From Kitasatospora setae KM-6054 (GTDB taxonomy: Bacteria > Actinomycetota > Actinomycetes > Streptomycetales > Streptomycetaceae): a stretch of DNA of 64,000 nt. The DNA is taken from NCBI RefSeq assembly GCF_000269985.1, contig NC_016109.1:682001-746000 (forward strand), given 5' to 3'. The position numbers and the translations under genes are program-made. The notes beneath the pieces are model-generated. The model was given only the letters and a program-made list of their open reading frames with translations. It did no database searches and had not been told where the DNA came from. Shown here in pieces: positions 35,635-44,051 of this stretch (positions are counted from its first letter, which is position 1; each line of letters starts with the position of its first letter).

Positions 35635-35731
35635 ACTCGCTCCAACTCCCGACCCCCGCCGGGGTCACGGCCCGCCCACCCGGTTCCACCGCAGGGTGCA
35701 ACGCCGCCGCTCACCCTCCCCCGCCGCGCCC

Positions 35732-36049
35732 TCACGCCCCTCCCCGCCGGGCCAGTCGGCGCAGCGCGAGCGCGCTCAGCAGCGCGGCCCCGACGGCCAG
35801 CAGCACCGCCGGCGCCGCCCAGGGCCCGCCCGCGCCGACCCACAGCGCACCGGCCCAGAGCGCGGCGGCGGCCGCCGCCGTGGCCGACAGGGCGACCGTG
35901 ACGACGAGTACCCCCGGACGGTGGGCGCACCGGGCGACGGGCCCGGGCCGGCGGGCGAGCCGCCGGTCCAGCCGGGGGTCGGTGCGGCGCAGCCGGTGCT
36001 CGATCTCCGCGAGCAGGACGCGTTCCCGTGCGGTCAGTCGGGTGTCCAT
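35732..36049 (-). CDS. DUF3040 family membrane protein
   Basis: 105 residues. The N-terminus LTARERVLLAEIEHRLRRTDPRLDRRL is the DUF3040 signature. Two membrane helices follow (VLVVTVALSATAAAAAALW and APAVLLAVGAALLSALAL) with a basic end. Widespread small actinobacterial membrane protein with no known function. Confidence 0.88.
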   Translation of the reverse strand: MDTRLTARERVLLAEIEHRLRRTDPRLDRRLARRPGPVARCAHRPGVLVVTVALSATAAAAAALWAGALWVGAGGPWAAPAVLLAVGAALLSALALRRLARRGGA

Positions 36050-36158
36050 CGGATCTGCCGCCTCTCCGTGAGGGGGTCGGGTGCCGGTTCGGAGGTGGTC
36101 GGTTCGGGTGTCGACGGGTGCCGGCGGGCGTCGGCGGGCGTCGACGGGCGGCCGGGGC

Positions 36159-36704
36159 TCAGCCGCGGCCGCCGGGCAGCGCCGCCCGGCCGGGCACGGC
36201 GCTCGGCAGCACGGCGTTCGGGGGCAGCGCGTTCGGGCGCGCGGCGTTCGGGTGGCGGCGCAGCCAGTACGGGTTGTCGTGCGGGAGCCCGCCGCTGACC
36301 CGGCCGTACATCCCGAGGGTGGCGAGCAGCAGCCCCATCGCGAAGCTGAACAGGACGTTCGGGACGCGGAAGGCCAACACGTTGGCCGGGCTGTCGAGCA
36401 GCGCGAGGTTGACGAAGCCGCTCAGCACGAACAGCGCCCCGACGGTGGTGGTGACGGTGGACGCCTGCCGCCCGCCGAGCAGCGCCGCGGCGAGCAGGAC
36501 GGCGGCGGTGGCGAGCGAGACGGTGCTGAGCAGTCCGTTGCCGGACAGCCCGGCGACCGGCTCGCCGCGCGTGCCGAAGTAGGGCAGGCCGTCGGCGAGG
36601 CCGAGCGCCCCGAAGGTCGCCAGCAGCAGGGCGCACAGGCCGGCGCCGAGGCGGTGGATCCGGGACAGGCGGCGGTCGGCGGACGTCCGGTCGTGGGATC
36701 GCAT
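36159..36704 (-). CDS. DUF4383 family membrane protein
   Basis: 181 residues with four membrane helices (first LGAGLCALLLATFGALGLADG). The DUF4383 pattern LSTVSLATAAVLLAAALLGGR and the late LGMYGRVSGG are present, with an Asn/Pro/Ala-rich tail. Function unknown; in actinomycetes these often occur next to stress genes. ATG 36704 has GGAGAGGAG upstream. It is divergent from the LitR-type regulator, and one of two repeated operator elements lies on its side of the gap, so it may be light-controlled. Confidence 0.85.
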   Translation of the reverse strand: MRSHDRTSADRRLSRIHRLGAGLCALLLATFGALGLADGLPYFGTRGEPVAGLSGNGLLSTVSLATAAVLLAAALLGGRQASTVTTTVGALFVLSGFVNLALLDSPANVLAFRVPNVLFSFAMGLLLATLGMYGRVSGGLPHDNPYWLRRHPNAARPNALPPNAVLPSAVPGRAALPGGRG

Positions 36705-36793
36705 GGCGGTTCTCCTCTCCGGGCGGCGGGCCCTGCCCACCGCGGCTACCCCTCCCCGATGAAAGGTTTCGCCCGTACCGCACCGGAGGCCCA

Positions 36794-36869
36794 CTCGCAG
36801 CGCTGGTGCAGCGTTTCGCGACCGCCGCCGGACACCGGCCCCTCCAAAACGCTGCAAGAACGCTGCGAG
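36794..36869. promoter_or_regulatory. Two inverted operator elements made of 11-bp iterons (LitR/CarH type)
   Basis: On the plus strand AACGCTGC begins at 36848 and again at 36859, exactly 11 bp apart. In opposite orientation GCAGCGCT (36797) and GCAGCGTT (36808) are also 11 bp apart. The two 22-bp elements match at 19 of 22 positions when one is inverted. CarH of Thermus binds tandem 11-bp repeats, one per DNA-binding domain of its B12-bound tetramer, so this is the expected operator architecture beside a CarH/LitR gene. Confidence 0.8.
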
Positions 36870-36905
36870 AAGGCGCCGGGCCACGACCGGGCGCACACTC
36901 GCGGC

Positions 36906-38033
36906 ATGCCGCGTCCCCACACGCTCCCCACGCTCACCACACCCCCCGCGCCCCCGGAAACCCGTCCGGCGAGCTCCCCCGGCCCCGACACCGCCGACGA
37001 CCCGAGCGCCGTCCCGGACCCGGCCCCCACCGATGACCCGGCCCCCGCCGACGACCCGGGGTTGCCGACCGGCGCGGTCGCGCGGCAGCTCGGGGTGTCG
37101 CCCACCACGGTGCGCTCCTGGGAGCGCCGCTACGGCATCGGCCCGAGCCGCCACGAGCCCGGGCGTCACCGGCGCTGGCACAGCGAGGACGTCTCGGTGC
37201 TGGAGACGATGTGCCGGCTGACCGCCCACGGCCTCCCGCCCGGCGAGGCGGCCCGCACCGCCCTGGCCCAGCACCCCGGCCACGCCCAGCACCCCGGCCA
37301 CGCCCCGCGGCCCGCCGACCCCCCGGAGCCGGACCGCGCCCCACGGCCGGACCGCACCCCGCCGCTCGCCGCCGCACCCCGGCCGCCCGCCCCGCGACCC
37401 GGCAGCCGGGGCCTGGCGGCGGCCGCGCTGCGGCTGGACGCCCCCGAGGTGGCCCGGCTGCTCGGCGCGGCGGTGGACGCGCTGGGCACGGTGCGGGCCT
37501 GGACCGAGGTGATGGCCCCGGCGCTGCGCGCGGCCGGGCGGCGGTGGGCGGCGGACGGGGAGCGGTACGTCGAGGTGGAGCACCTGCTCTCCTGGCAGGT
37601 GTCGAGCGTGCTGCGGGCGGTCGCGCTGCGGGCGGCGGCGGTGCCGGTGCGGCCGGGGCCGCCGCTGCTGCTGGCGGCGATGCCCGGGGAGCAGCACAGT
37701 CTGCCGCTGGAGGCGGTCGCGGCGGGGGCGGCGGAGCGCGGGTTGCCGTTCCGGATGCTGGGGGCGTCGGTCCCGGCGCGGGCGCTGTTGGACGCGCAGC
37801 GGCGGTTGGGCCCGTCGGCGGTGCTGCTCTGGTCGCAGAACGCGCAGACGGCGGACCACCGGCTGGTCCGGCTGCTGGCCGAGTCCGGCTGGGGCCACCG
37901 CGGCGCGCGCACGGCCTCCGCCGTCCTGGTGGCCGGCCCTGGCTGGGGTCCCTCCGGCCCGCCGTCGGCGGCCGCCCTGCCGCGCTCGCTGGCCGGGGCG
38001 CTCGACCTGGCGGCCCGCGCCCTCCCCCGCTGA
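36906..38033 (+). CDS. litR: LitR/CarH-like MerR regulator with B12-binding domain
   Basis: 375 residues. A Pro-rich N-terminus (1-50) precedes a MerR helix-turn-helix (TGAVARQLGVSPTTVRSWERRYGIGPSRHEPGRHRRW), a Pro-rich linker, and a C-terminal helical plus Rossmann cobalamin domain. The B12-capping motif appears as W-x10-EH (RRWAADGERYVEVEH; the usual form is W-x9-EH), and GEQHSLPLE supplies the expected lower-ligand His. Such proteins repress in the dark with adenosylcobalamin and let go in light. ATG 36906 has no clear ribosome-binding site. Repeated operators lie 37 bases upstream. Confidence 0.88.
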   Translation: MPRPHTLPTLTTPPAPPETRPASSPGPDTADDPSAVPDPAPTDDPAPADDPGLPTGAVARQLGVSPTTVRSWERRYGIGPSRHEPGRHRRWHSEDVSVLETMCRLTAHGLPPGEAARTALAQHPGHAQHPGHAPRPADPPEPDRAPRPDRTPPLAAAPRPPAPRPGSRGLAAAALRLDAPEVARLLGAAVDALGTVRAWTEVMAPALRAAGRRWAADGERYVEVEHLLSWQVSSVLRAVALRAAAVPVRPGPPLLLAAMPGEQHSLPLEAVAAGAAERGLPFRMLGASVPARALLDAQRRLGPSAVLLWSQNAQTADHRLVRLLAESGWGHRGARTASAVLVAGPGWGPSGPPSAAALPRSLAGALDLAARALPR

Positions 38034-38171
38034 AGGGCCCTCCCCGCTGAACGGCCATCCCCCGCTGAAGGGCCCGCCCCGCCGCCCGTCCGCCCGTCCG
38101 CGCCCATCCGTTGCGGTCGCGGCTCCGAACCCCGTTCGACGTCCCGACGACTGTGCGCACAGGAGGCTCCG

Positions 38172-38612
38172 ATGATCGAGGTGGTGCGGGAGCTCGCGGT
38201 CCGCCGGCCGGCCGGCGAGGTGCTGGCGTACCTGGCGGACTTCGCGCACACCGTCGAGTGGGACCCGGGCACGGTGGAGTGCGTCCCGCTCGGGGCGGGC
38301 GGGGGCCGGTGGCGGAACGTCTCGGTGTTCCGGGGGCGGCGGACGGAGCTGGTGTACGAGCGGGTGGTGCGGGAGTCGGACCGGCTGGTGTTCGTCGGGC
38401 GCAACCGGACGGTGACGGCGACGGACGAGATCGTCCTGCACCCGGGCCCGGACGGCACGGTGGTGCGCTACCGGGCGCGGCTGCGCTTCCACGGGCTGGC
38501 GCGGCTGGCGACGCCGTTCCTGCGGCGGGAGTTCGAGGGGCTGGCGGACGCGGTGGCGCGGCGGCTGCCCGAGGTGCTGGACGGGGGTCGGCGGGCCGCG
38601 GACGGAAGCTGA
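38172..38612 (+). CDS. SRPBCC-family (polyketide cyclase/START-like) protein
   Basis: 146 residues with a START-like helix-grip fold: VVRELAVRRPAGEVLAYLADFAHTVEWDPG, then strands through VRYRARLRFHGLARLATPFLRREFEGLADAVARRL. These proteins bind hydrophobic ligands. ATG 38172 follows GGAGGC. It sits between the LitR gene and the flavin oxidoreductase; similar genes accompany lipid-modification clusters, so fatty-acid binding is a reasonable guess. Confidence 0.82.
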   Translation: MIEVVRELAVRRPAGEVLAYLADFAHTVEWDPGTVECVPLGAGGGRWRNVSVFRGRRTELVYERVVRESDRLVFVGRNRTVTATDEIVLHPGPDGTVVRYRARLRFHGLARLATPFLRREFEGLADAVARRLPEVLDGGRRAADGS

Positions 38613-38711
38613 CCCGTTCGGACCAATCCGCGCCACCGCCGCCTCCGAATCCGTACTGCGAGGGCCGCCCGGGCGCGGCCGAGGAACAGCGGAACAGCGG
38701 AGGACAGCGAC

Positions 38712-40073
38712 GTGACGACACTCGGCACGGTTTCCACCGGCGGGTCGGTCCCGTCCCCGGCGCACCGGCCGGAGCGGGAGCGGGCGGGGGCCCGGCGGGT
38801 GGCCGTGGTGGGTGCGGGGGTGGCGGGGCTGAGCGCGGCGTACGCGCTGGCGCGGGCGGGTGCGGTGGTCGAGCTGTTCGAGGCGGCGGACCGGCTGGGC
38901 GGGCACGCGCACACCCAGCGGACCACGGCGGCGGACGGCCGGGAGCTGGCGCTGGACACCGGCTTCCTGGTGCACAACACCCGCACCTACCCGGAACTGG
39001 TCAAGCTGTTCGAGGAGTTGGGCGTCCGCACGCAGGACAGCGACATGAGCATGTCGGTGTCCTGCGCGGGCTGCGGCCTGGAGTACGCGGGCGCCCGCGG
39101 CCCGGGCGGGCTGCTGGCGGCGCCGGGCAACCTGGTGCGCGGCCGGTACCTGCGGATGCTCGGCGAGGTGCCGCGCTTCCACCGGCTGGCCCGCGCCCTG
39201 CTGGCGGACCAGGGGCAGGGCGACCCTAGCCTGCGCGCGTTCCTGGACGGGCACGGCTTCTCCCCGTACTTCGTGCGGCACTTCATGACGCCGCTGGTCT
39301 CCGCGGTCTGGTCCTGCGCGCCCGACGTGGCCGGCGACTACCCGGCCCGCTACCTGTTCGCGTTCCTGTCCAACCACGGCCTGCTGAGCGTCACCGGCTC
39401 GCCGACCTGGCGCACCGTGACCGGCGGCTCCGCCACGTACGTGGCGCGGATCGCCGAGCGGGTCGCCGCCCGGTCCGGCACCGTCCACCGCGACGCGCCG
39501 GTCCGCGCGGTGCGCCGGCACCCGGACGGCGTCACCGTCACCACCGAGGACGGCCGGTCGACCCGGGCGGACGCCGTGGTGGTGGCCGTCCACGCCGACC
39601 AGGCGCTGCGGCTGCTGGCCGACCCGACCGCCGCCGAACAGGAGGTGCTCGGCGCGTTCGGCTACTCCCGCAACCCGACGGTGCTGCACCGCGACGCCTC
39701 GCTGCTGCCCCGGGCCGCCTGGGCCCGGGCCTCCTGGAACTACCGGATGCCGGGCTGCGACGCGTCCGCCGACCGGGTCCGGGTCAGCTACCACCTGAAC
39801 CGGCTGCTGCGGCTCGGCGGCGCCGAGGACTACCTGGTCACCCTGAACGAGGACGAGCAGGCCCCCGTCCCCGCCGACCTGGTGGTCTCCCGGACCGTCT
39901 ACGAGCACCCCGTCTACACCGCCCGCTCGGTCGCCGCCCAGCGCCGCCTGCCCGAACTCACCACCGCCCGCACCGCGTTCGCCGGCGCCTACCACGGCTG
40001 GGGCTTCCACGAGGACGGCTGCCGCTCCGGCCTCGCCGCCGCCGACCACCTGCTCGCGGCGGTCGCGCCGTGA
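38712..40073 (+). CDS. FAD/NAD(P)-dependent amine-oxidase-like oxidoreductase
   Basis: 453 residues. The FAD motif VAVVGAGVAGLSAAYALARAGAVVELFEAADRLGGHAHT is followed by DTGFLVHNTRTYPELVKLFEELGV and PLVSAVWS. The C-terminus FAGAYHGWGFHEDGC is the second FAD contact. This family (COG2907) regularly precedes DUF1365 and a cyclopropane-synthase-like gene. In Rhodobacter similar flavoproteins take part in making modified fatty acids. Start GTG 38712 has GGAGG upstream. Its stop overlaps the next start (GTGA), beginning a tightly coupled four-gene operon. Confidence 0.9.
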   Translation: MTTLGTVSTGGSVPSPAHRPERERAGARRVAVVGAGVAGLSAAYALARAGAVVELFEAADRLGGHAHTQRTTAADGRELALDTGFLVHNTRTYPELVKLFEELGVRTQDSDMSMSVSCAGCGLEYAGARGPGGLLAAPGNLVRGRYLRMLGEVPRFHRLARALLADQGQGDPSLRAFLDGHGFSPYFVRHFMTPLVSAVWSCAPDVAGDYPARYLFAFLSNHGLLSVTGSPTWRTVTGGSATYVARIAERVAARSGTVHRDAPVRAVRRHPDGVTVTTEDGRSTRADAVVVAVHADQALRLLADPTAAEQEVLGAFGYSRNPTVLHRDASLLPRAAWARASWNYRMPGCDASADRVRVSYHLNRLLRLGGAEDYLVTLNEDEQAPVPADLVVSRTVYEHPVYTARSVAAQRRLPELTTARTAFAGAYHGWGFHEDGCRSGLAAADHLLAAVAP

Positions 40074-40870
40074 GCCGCCCGGCCGCCCCGCTCCCGGGCC
40101 CGTGGGGCGCGGTGCTGTACGAGACCCGGACCACGCACGTCCGGGCCCAGCCGCGCCGGCTCTTCCGGCACCGCGGCTTCCTCTGGCTGGTCGACCTCGA
40201 CCGGCTGCCCGAACTCCCGCGCCCGCTCCGCCCGCTGGCCCGCTTCCTGCCCCGCGACCACACCCCTTCCGACACCGTCGCGCTCCGTGCCGACCTGGAC
40301 CGCGAACTGGCCGCGCACGGCCTGCCGCCGGCCGGCCGGGTGCTGATGCTGACCCAGGCCCGCTCGCTGGGGTACGTCTTCAACCCGCTGACGGTGTACT
40401 GGTGCCGGGACGCGGCGGGCGCGCCGCTGTGCACCGTCGCCGAGGTGCACAACACCTACGGCGGACGGCACCGCTACCTGCTGCCCCCGGACGCCGCCGG
40501 GCGGGCCGAGACCGCGAAGGCGTTCTACGTCTCGCCGTTCCTGCCGCTCGACGGCCGCTACCACCTGCTGCTGCCCGAACCCGCCCCCGACGGCGCCCGG
40601 CTGCACCTCGCCGTCCGCCTCGACCTGCCCGGCGGCCGGGCGTTCACCGCGACCGTCTCCGGCACCGGCCGCCCGGCCACCCCGGCCGCGCTGCTGCGCG
40701 CCGTCCTGCGGCACCCGTTCGCGACCTACGCGGTCAGCCTGCGGATCCGCGCCCAGGGCATCCGGCTGTGGCTGCGCGGCCTGCCCGTCCACCCCCGGCC
40801 CACGACCACGGCCCCGGCCCCTGCCGCGGCCCCTGCTGCGGCCGGCCCCGGAGGTGCCACCCGCCGATGA
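40070..40870 (+). CDS. DUF1365 family protein
   Basis: 266 residues. Family motifs: LYETRTTHVRAQPRRLFRHRGFLWLVDLDRLPEL, LMLTQARSLGYVFNPLTVYWC, VAEVHNTYGGRHRYLLP, KAFYVSPFLPLDGRYH. No enzyme activity is established; the family co-occurs with FAD oxidoreductase and fatty-acid methyltransferase genes. The last ~25 residues are Pro/Ala-rich. Start (GTG) and stop (ATGA) both overlap the neighbouring genes, so its product is probably needed in step with theirs. Confidence 0.92.
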   Translation: MSRPAAPLPGPWGAVLYETRTTHVRAQPRRLFRHRGFLWLVDLDRLPELPRPLRPLARFLPRDHTPSDTVALRADLDRELAAHGLPPAGRVLMLTQARSLGYVFNPLTVYWCRDAAGAPLCTVAEVHNTYGGRHRYLLPPDAAGRAETAKAFYVSPFLPLDGRYHLLLPEPAPDGARLHLAVRLDLPGGRAFTATVSGTGRPATPAALLRAVLRHPFATYAVSLRIRAQGIRLWLRGLPVHPRPTTTAPAPAAAPAAAGPGGATRR

Positions 40871-42204
40871 CGACCACCAGCCCGTCCCCGTCACCATCCC
40901 CGTCCCCGTCCCCGTCCTGGAGAGGCCGCCCGCCGATGACCGTCACCACCGTCCACCCGCCCGCCGTCGACCCGCTGCGCTGGCCGGACGTCGCCCGGGT
41001 GCCGCACGCCCCGCTGCGGGCCGCGGCGGCCGGGCGGCTGCTGCGGCGGGCGGCGGCGCTGCGCGGGCTGCGGATCGAACTGCCGGGCTCGCCGGACGCA
41101 CCGGGATCCCCGGACGCACAGGACGCGCCGGTGCTGCGGCTGCACCGCCCGGCGGCGTTCGCGCACCGGGTCGGGGCGGGCGGCCTGATCGGCTTCGGCG
41201 AGGCGTACCAGGCGGGCGACTGGGACAGCCCCGACCTGGCCCGGCTGCTGACCGCGCTGGCCGCCCGCCCGGAGACCCTGGTGCCGCCCGGCACCGGGTG
41301 GCTGCGCCGGCTGTACGTGCGCCGCCCGCCGGCCGCCGAGCGCCCCACCACCGCGAACGCGCCGCGCAACATCCACCGGCACTACGACCTGTCGAACGAG
41401 CTGTTCGCGCTGTTCCTCGACCCGACCATGTCGTACTCCTCGGCGGTGTTCTCCGCGCCCTCCGCCGCGACCCGCTGGGCCGACCTGGTGCCCGCCCAGC
41501 ACCGCAAGATCGATCGCCTGCTCGACCTGGCCCGGGTCGGTCCCGGAACCCGCCTGCTGGAGATCGGCACCGGCTGGGGCGAACTCGCGCTGCGCGCCGC
41601 CGCCCGCGGCGCCGAGGTGACCACGCTGACGCTCTCCGCCGAGCAGCTCGCGCTGGCCCGCCGCCGGATCGCCGACGCCGGGCAGTCCGACCGGGTCGAC
41701 GTCCGGCTGTGCGACTACCGGCAGGCCCGGGGCAGCTACGACGCGATCGTCAGCTGCGAGATGATCGAGGCGGTCGGACGCCCGTTCTGGCCCGCCTACT
41801 TCACCGCCCTGGACCGGCTGCTCGCCCCCGGCGGCCGGGTCGCCCTCCAGGCCATCACCATGCCGCACGACCGGATGCTGGCCAGCAGCGACACGTACAC
41901 CTGGATCCTCAAGTACGTCTTCCCCGGCGGCCAGATCCCCTCGCTGCGGGCGATCGCCGACACCGCCGCCGCGCACACCCGGCTGCGGGTGCACAGCGCG
42001 GACGCGTACGGGCCGCACTACGCCGAGACGCTCCGGCTGTGGCGCGAACGGTTCACCGAACGGGCCGGACAGGTCGCCGAGTTGGGCTTCGACGAGGTGT
42101 TCCGGCGGATGTGGGAGCTGTACCTCGCCTACTCGGAGGCCGGATTCCGGACCGGCTACCTGAACGTCCACCAGGTGCTGCTCGACCGGGACGGCGAGCG
42201 GTGA
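40867..42204 (+). CDS. Cyclopropane-fatty-acyl-phospholipid synthase-like SAM methyltransferase
   Basis: 445 residues. The N-terminal lipid-binding-like domain is followed by NIHRHYDLSNELFALFLDPTMSYSSAVF and the SAM site LLEIGTGWGELALRAAARGAEVTTLTLS, then YDAIVSCEMIEAVGRPFWPAYF. It methylates double bonds of membrane fatty acids (cyclopropane or methyl branch). Two starts are possible. ATG 40867 overlaps the DUF1365 stop; ATG 40936 lies 69 bases on with a near copy of the same GGAG-to-ATG leader. Between them a (CCCGTC)n-type stretch encodes Pro-Ser repeats. I give the coupled start. Confidence 0.92.
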   Translation: MTTTSPSPSPSPSPSPSWRGRPPMTVTTVHPPAVDPLRWPDVARVPHAPLRAAAAGRLLRRAAALRGLRIELPGSPDAPGSPDAQDAPVLRLHRPAAFAHRVGAGGLIGFGEAYQAGDWDSPDLARLLTALAARPETLVPPGTGWLRRLYVRRPPAAERPTTANAPRNIHRHYDLSNELFALFLDPTMSYSSAVFSAPSAATRWADLVPAQHRKIDRLLDLARVGPGTRLLEIGTGWGELALRAAARGAEVTTLTLSAEQLALARRRIADAGQSDRVDVRLCDYRQARGSYDAIVSCEMIEAVGRPFWPAYFTALDRLLAPGGRVALQAITMPHDRMLASSDTYTWILKYVFPGGQIPSLRAIADTAAAHTRLRVHSADAYGPHYAETLRLWRERFTERAGQVAELGFDEVFRRMWELYLAYSEAGFRTGYLNVHQVLLDRDGER

Positions 42205-43019
42205 ACGCCGCCGCGTTCGCGGTCGGCGCGGCGGCGGCCGCGGGCGCGGCACTCACCGTGATGCTGCTCGCCTTCGCCGTCGGGCTCCGCACCGGCCGGC
42301 ACCGGGACGTGGACACCGCCTGGGGCCTGGCGTTCACCGCCGTCGCGCTGACCGGCTGCGGGCTCTCCGCCGGGTACGGGGACGACGGGCGGCGGGCGCT
42401 GGCCACCGCGCTGGTCACCGTCTGGGGCCTGCGGCTCGCCGCGCACCTGTGGTGGCGGGCCCGCGGCCTCCCGGAAGACCCGCGCTACGCCCGGATGCTG
42501 GCCAAGGCCCCCGCCGGCCCGGCCCGCACCCGGTACGCGCTGCGGATCGTCTACCTGCTGCAGGCCGCCCTCGTCTGGTTCGTCGCCCTCCCGGTCCTGG
42601 CCGCCCAGTACCAGCCCACCCCACCCGGCCCGACCGCCTGGGCGGGCACCGCCCTCTGGGCCGTCGGCCTGTTCTTCGAAGCCGTCGGCGACGCCCAACT
42701 CGCCCGCTTCAAAGCCGACCCGGCGAACCGCGGCCGGGTCATGGACCGCGGCCTGTGGCGCTGGACCCGCCACCCCAACTACTTCGGCGACGCCTGCGTC
42801 TGGTGGGGCCTGTTCCTCCTCGCCGCCGACACCCCGGCGGGCTGGCTCTTCGTCGGCAGCCCCCTGCTGATGACCTGGCTGCTCGCCTTCGGCAGCGGAA
42901 AACCCATGCTCGAACGCCACCTCGCCACCACCGAACGCCCCGGCTGGGCCGAGTACACCGCCCGCACCAGCTCCTTCCTCCCCCTCCCGCCCCGCCGCCA
43001 CCGCGACAACGCCTCGTGA
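42201..43019 (+). CDS. DUF1295 (steroid-5-alpha-reductase-like) membrane protein
   Basis: 272 residues with about six membrane helices. The DUF1295 C-terminal signature is GLWRWTRHPNYFGDACVWWGLFLLAA with GKPMLERHL and RPGWAEYTARTSSFLP. Relatives reduce double bonds or methylate prenylcysteine. In this operon it would act on lipids at the membrane after the methyltransferase. GTG 42201 overlaps the previous stop (GTGA). Confidence 0.9.
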   Translation: MNAAAFAVGAAAAAGAALTVMLLAFAVGLRTGRHRDVDTAWGLAFTAVALTGCGLSAGYGDDGRRALATALVTVWGLRLAAHLWWRARGLPEDPRYARMLAKAPAGPARTRYALRIVYLLQAALVWFVALPVLAAQYQPTPPGPTAWAGTALWAVGLFFEAVGDAQLARFKADPANRGRVMDRGLWRWTRHPNYFGDACVWWGLFLLAADTPAGWLFVGSPLLMTWLLAFGSGKPMLERHLATTERPGWAEYTARTSSFLPLPPRRHRDNAS

Positions 43020-43197
43020 TCCGCTCGTCCCCGTCGGTGCTTCCGCCACGCCCCCGGACACCCGCCCGCCGATCCTGGCCGACAAGAACCACGCCTCCTC
43101 GTCCGGCCGATCACGGTGCCGACGGCTGAGGCAATCGCAGGGGGACAGTTCGTCGAGGACATGGTCGGCCCACGATGTCGTGTGCCAGGGTGGCGGC

Positions 43198-43782
43198 ATG
43201 GATTGGCAGTCCGAGAGTCCGGACCTCTGGGCGTTCCTGGAGTCTCTGCACCGCGGCGACATCGTGTCCGGGACCGTCGCGGCGATCGAACGGTTCGGGG
43301 TTTTCGTGACCCTGGACGACGGGCCTGCCCATCCCACCTTCCCCGGTGTCGGGTTCATCACCATCCCCGAACTGTCCTGGCGGCATATCGACGCTGTCAC
43401 CGATGTCGTTCAGGTAGGCCGGCGCGTCTCGTGCGAGTTCCTCCAGTTCGACACCCACAACGCGGAGGCCAGGCTGTCCCTGAAGGCACTGGAGCCCGAC
43501 CCCCTTCGGGCTTTCGCCGACCACACAGCAGCGGGCCAGGAACTCCGCGGAACGGTTGGGAAAGTGCTCCCCTTCGGCATCTTCGTCAACCTCGGGGACG
43601 GGATTGTCGGACTGGTCCCCTTCAGGGAAGTCCACGGCCGGGCTGCGGTGAGTCCGGTGGAAGACTTCGAGGCCGGAGAGGAGATCGCCGTCATCGTCAC
43701 GGAAATCGAGCTGCCGACCCGCCGGGTCTTCCTCTCCAGGCCAAAGGGTGGCCGGCACGAAGACGCCGTGCCGGCCACGTGA
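43198..43782 (+). CDS. Two-S1-domain RNA-binding protein
   Basis: 194 residues with two S1/OB modules: GDIVSGTVAAIERFGVFVTLDDG (about 18-40) and GQELRGTVGKVLPFGIFVNLGDGIVGLVPFREV (about 114-147). It likely binds RNA or the ribosome, but no helicase or nuclease domain is attached. ATG 43198 is preferred; an in-frame GTG lies at 43180. GC content by hand count of sampled lines is about 63-70%, below the neighbouring genes, and codon choice is less extreme. That may mean later acquisition. Confidence 0.85.
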   Translation: MDWQSESPDLWAFLESLHRGDIVSGTVAAIERFGVFVTLDDGPAHPTFPGVGFITIPELSWRHIDAVTDVVQVGRRVSCEFLQFDTHNAEARLSLKALEPDPLRAFADHTAAGQELRGTVGKVLPFGIFVNLGDGIVGLVPFREVHGRAAVSPVEDFEAGEEIAVIVTEIELPTRRVFLSRPKGGRHEDAVPAT

Positions 43783-43808
43783 CGGCTCCCGGGGCGGACT
43801 CCTCCCAC

Positions 43809-43994
43809 CTACCGCTTGCCCTGCTTGTCGCTCACCCGGCTCCACTTCCTCCGGAACCTCACGTCCCGGTCTCCAGGTGTCCGGGTCCGTGGGGAAGCTC
43901 CAGGGGTGGGGAGGGCCGTGAGGGCGCGCAGGTGTCGTCGCGCCCGGGGTCCCGCTGGCGCTGCCCGGACGGGCGCCTCGCGGGTGCGGACCAC
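43809..43994 (-). CDS. Possible small ORF after the anti-sigma gene
   Basis: 61 codons ending DVRFRRKWSRVSDKQGKR, a plausible basic C-terminus, while the N-terminal half looks like random Arg/Ala/Pro. It follows the anti-sigma gene in the same orientation. It may be a real short gene with a later start, a remnant, or chance. I recognise no family. Nothing else is visible between 43783 and 44051. Confidence 0.3.
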   Translation of the reverse strand: MVRTREAPVRAAPAGPRARRHLRALTALPTPGASPRTRTPGDRDVRFRRKWSRVSDKQGKR

Positions 43995-44051
43995 CCGGTG
44001 AGGTGTCCGCGCCCCGTCCCCGTCCCCGTCCCCCTTCCCCGCCCCCTTCGC

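Noticed and set aside
36159-40049. Long minus-strand frame across the LitR and lipid genes
   Set aside because: Only the DUF4383 part (36159-36704) is real; the rest is the complement of LitR, SRPBCC and FAD oxidoreductase.
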